From the NCBI GenBank assembly GCA_026418995.1, contig JAOAAG010000169.1:1-33828 (forward strand): DNA of 33,828 nucleotides. Direction: 5' to 3'. Shown here one piece after another: positions 32,273 to 33,828 of the stretch. This DNA is from Anaerolineae bacterium (GTDB lineage: Bacteria > Chloroflexota > Anaerolineae > B4-G1). How positions within the stretch are numbered: the stretch's first letter is position 1; each line of letters begins with the position of its first letter. The notes under the pieces were generated by a model. It worked only from the letters and a program-made list of their open reading frames with translations. It was not told the DNA's origin and searched no databases. The translations under genes were made by a program, and so were the position numbers.

Positions 32273-33016
32273 TCACTCCCAGCGAAAAGTCTTCGCAGCG
32301 ACAACTCCCCCCACCAGCAGGCATCCCGTGAGCACGGCCACCTCTGTCCAGTGCTGGCTCCACGATTCACCGAACCAGAGGCCTTTTATCAGCCTTACCA
32401 CGTGGGTCAACGGGATGTACTGGGCAACGGCCTTGACCCCCTTCGGTAGCATTTCCCAGGGGAGGGTGGCCCCGGAGAGAAACATCATTGGGTAGGCCAA
32501 CACCATCCCCACCGTTTGAGCGATGCGGGCTGTGGGGGCCAGACTGGCGACCAGGTATCCAAGGGCGAAGAAAGCCAGCGTCCCCAACAGAAATCCTGCC
32601 AGCACGCTCAGGAAGTTGCCCTCAAAACGGACGTTGAAAACCAGTTTTCCAGTGAGGAACAGGATCAATACTCCTGCCACGGTCATCAGAAGATAACTGG
32701 CGATATCACTGAGCATATAGGCCAGGGGATGGAGGGGGGTGGCCCGGAAGCGCCGCAGGCTACCGCTCTCGCGGGCCGCTGCCGTCCCGATGGGCAGGCC
32801 GATGAGCGCCACGGTGACAATAATCAGCCCGATGTACGAGGGGACCGAAACGTCCATCGAACCCCGACCGCCGAACAGGGGGCTGGGCTTGTTACCGTAG
32901 ATAGCGCCGAAAAGCAACAGCATCAATGGTGCGAAGAATATAGTGAAGAAGGTCGCAACAGGCTCTCGCAGGTAGAGTTTAGCTTGCGTCAGGAACAGTT
33001 TCCCAATGCCGCGCAT
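32273..33016 (-). CDS. ABC-2 type exporter permease (DrrB-like)
   Basis: A 247-residue membrane protein with six helices. It fits the ABC-2 permease family: an N-terminal cytosolic helix (LFLTQAKLYLREPVATFF), the cytoplasmic loop RESGSLRRFRATPLHPLAYMLSD, and the late PMMFLSGATLPWEMLPKGVKAVAQYIPLTHVVRLIKGLW block that marks drug, lipid or polysaccharide exporters of this class. The start at 33016 (MRGIGKLF) has GGGAGG seven bases upstream; an in-frame ATG 30 bp earlier is less likely. Its partner ATPase ends 33 bp upstream. The substrate is unknown; DrrB-type relatives often confer resistance by efflux. Confidence 0.9.
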   Translation of the reverse strand: MRGIGKLFLTQAKLYLREPVATFFTIFFAPLMLLLFGAIYGNKPSPLFGGRGSMDVSVPSYIGLIIVTVALIGLPIGTAAARESGSLRRFRATPLHPLAYMLSDIASYLLMTVAGVLILFLTGKLVFNVRFEGNFLSVLAGFLLGTLAFFALGYLVASLAPTARIAQTVGMVLAYPMMFLSGATLPWEMLPKGVKAVAQYIPLTHVVRLIKGLWFGESWSQHWTEVAVLTGCLLVGGVVAAKTFRWE

Positions 33017-33049
33017 AGTTCGCCTCCCATGCATTTCACGCCTCACGCC

Positions 33050-33828
33050 TCACTCCCTCATCTCCTTCCCCGTCAGGGCCAGGAAAACATCCTCCAGCGA
33101 CGGCTGCTCCGTGTGCAGGTCACGGAAGGGCACTCTGTTCTGCTCCAGCAGCCCCACTACTCCACCAACCAGCCCCTCCCCCTTTCCGTAGACGACCACC
33201 CGCTCCCCGATGCGCTCCACACGGGTCACGCCAGGCGCCTGGCGGAGTATGTCTACGTTCAGCCGCGCGTCAGCGCTGAAGACGACCCGATGCTCGGCCC
33301 CCAGGGAACGAATAAGGTTCTCCGGCGTGTCCAGGGCAACGATTTTCCCGTGGTCTATAATCGCTACGCGGTCACAGAGCCGCTCTGCTTCCTCCATGTA
33401 GTGAGTGGTAAGGAAAACGGTCTTACCCCGGTTCCGGATATCCTGTACCAGGTCCCACATCGCCCGGCGGGCCTGCGGGTCCAGGCCAGTGGTCAACTCA
33501 TCCAGAAAGACCAGGTCCGGGTCATTGATCAGCGCCAGGGCGATGAAAAGGCGTTGTTTCTGACCACCGGAGAGTTTGTCGAAGTAAGCGGTACGCTTAT
33601 CGGCCAGTCCCAGTTGTTCCAGCAAAGCCTCTCCATCTATACGGCGGGGGTAGAAAGAGCCGAAGAGGTCCAGCGCCTCCCAGACCTTCAGCCGGGGATG
33701 AAGCGCGGCCTGCTGTAACTGGACACCGATGCGGCGGCGGAGTTCGTAGCCGTCTCGCTGCGGGTCCAGTCCCAGCACCCGGACGATGCCTCGATCGGGG
33801 CGGCGCAGTCCCTCTATCTGTCTCTTAT
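33050..33828 (-). CDS. ABC transporter ATP-binding protein (DrrA-like), 5' end missing
   Basis: The frame is open to the window edge, so the start, including the Walker A loop, is absent. About 255 residues are visible: Q-loop region (GVQLQQAALHPRLKVWE), signature LSGGQKQRLFIALAL, Walker B LVFLDELTTGLDP, switch-region LTTHYMEEAERLCDRV, and after about residue 180 a C-terminal domain of the DUF4162 type common in drug and polyketide exporters. The Walker B pattern reads LDEL rather than the usual LDEP. It pairs with the ABC-2 permease 33 bp downstream. Its first visible codons overlap bases 33818-33828, which match the Tn5/Nextera end sequence and may not be genomic. Confidence 0.92.
   Translation of the reverse strand, partial: KRQIEGLRRPDRGIVRVLGLDPQRDGYELRRRIGVQLQQAALHPRLKVWEALDLFGSFYPRRIDGEALLEQLGLADKRTAYFDKLSGGQKQRLFIALALINDPDLVFLDELTTGLDPQARRAMWDLVQDIRNRGKTVFLTTHYMEEAERLCDRVAIIDHGKIVALDTPENLIRSLGAEHRVVFSADARLNVDILRQAPGVTRVERIGERVVVYGKGEGLVGGVVGLLEQNRVPFRDLHTEQPSLEDVFLALTGKEMRE
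33818..33828 (+). other. Tn5/Nextera mosaic-end sequence (probable adapter remnant)
   Basis: The last 11 bases read CTGTCTCTTAT, identical to the first 11 bases of the transposase mosaic end used in Nextera libraries (CTGTCTCTTATACACATCT). Ending a window exactly within this motif is best explained by untrimmed adapter at a contig end. Confidence 0.75.

Overview
This window is about 33.8 kb of gene-dense, GC-rich bacterial DNA, most likely from a Chloroflexota organism of the Anaerolineae/Caldilineae type. That assignment is inference. It rests on the mix of families, on a secreted enzyme ending in a Pro-Leu-Val-Met-Arg tail I associate with Chloroflexota exoproteins, on sigma-70-type promoters (often with an extended -10), and on a dispersed GTGAC palindrome. 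No phage, integrase, transposase, IS or CRISPR is visible. The right edge ends in the first 11 bases of the Tn5/Nextera mosaic end, so it is probably a contig end. The left edge is a short GC-rich tandem repeat.

Layout. 1-2.6 kb (+): a protein related to the XPB-helicase N-terminal region, then a CBS-CBS-ACT sensor. 2.6-6.8 kb (-): MgtC-family membrane protein, ilvD, a double zinc-ribbon membrane protein and a ThiF/MoeB-like adenylyltransferase, closely spaced. 7.0-8.5 kb (-): zinc-ribbon protein, cyclic-nucleotide-binding domain protein and tRNA-Asp with its own promoter and terminator. 8.3-9.1 kb: a gap rich in small hairpins. 9.1-11.5 kb (-): Mth938-domain protein, class III aminotransferase and its probable Lrp/AsnC regulator. 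11.7-13.4 kb (+): lgt and a coiled-coil C4 zinc-ribbon protein. 13.4-13.6 kb (-): a predicted small RNA of about 100 nt with consensus promoter, anti-Shine-Dalgarno-like segment and intrinsic terminator. 13.9-19.0 kb (+): MFS transporter, membrane-fused spermidine-synthase-like protein and an aromatic-amino-acid-decarboxylase-type PLP enzyme. 19.1-23.9 kb (+): a four-gene operon of two SPFH-like membrane proteins, a TPR-like protein and a DGK1/phytol-kinase-like lipid kinase. 24.2-31.2 kb (+): secreted GH9 glycosidase, recO, a putative exported protein and a GH94 disaccharide phosphorylase. 31.2-33.8 kb (-): zinc-less MDR oxidoreductase and a DrrAB-like ABC exporter with its ATPase cut by the edge.

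How it fits together. GH9 outside the cell and GH94 inside suggest extracellular cleavage of a beta-1,4-glucan or chitosan-type polymer followed by phosphorolysis of the imported disaccharide. IlvD and the aminotransferase/Lrp pair point to amino-acid metabolism. The MFS / SpeE-like / decarboxylase run could be an amine pathway. The two most unusual items are the small RNA near 13.5 kb and the SPFH-TPR-lipid kinase operon. A hairpin family placed immediately after stop codons at four loci also deserves attention.
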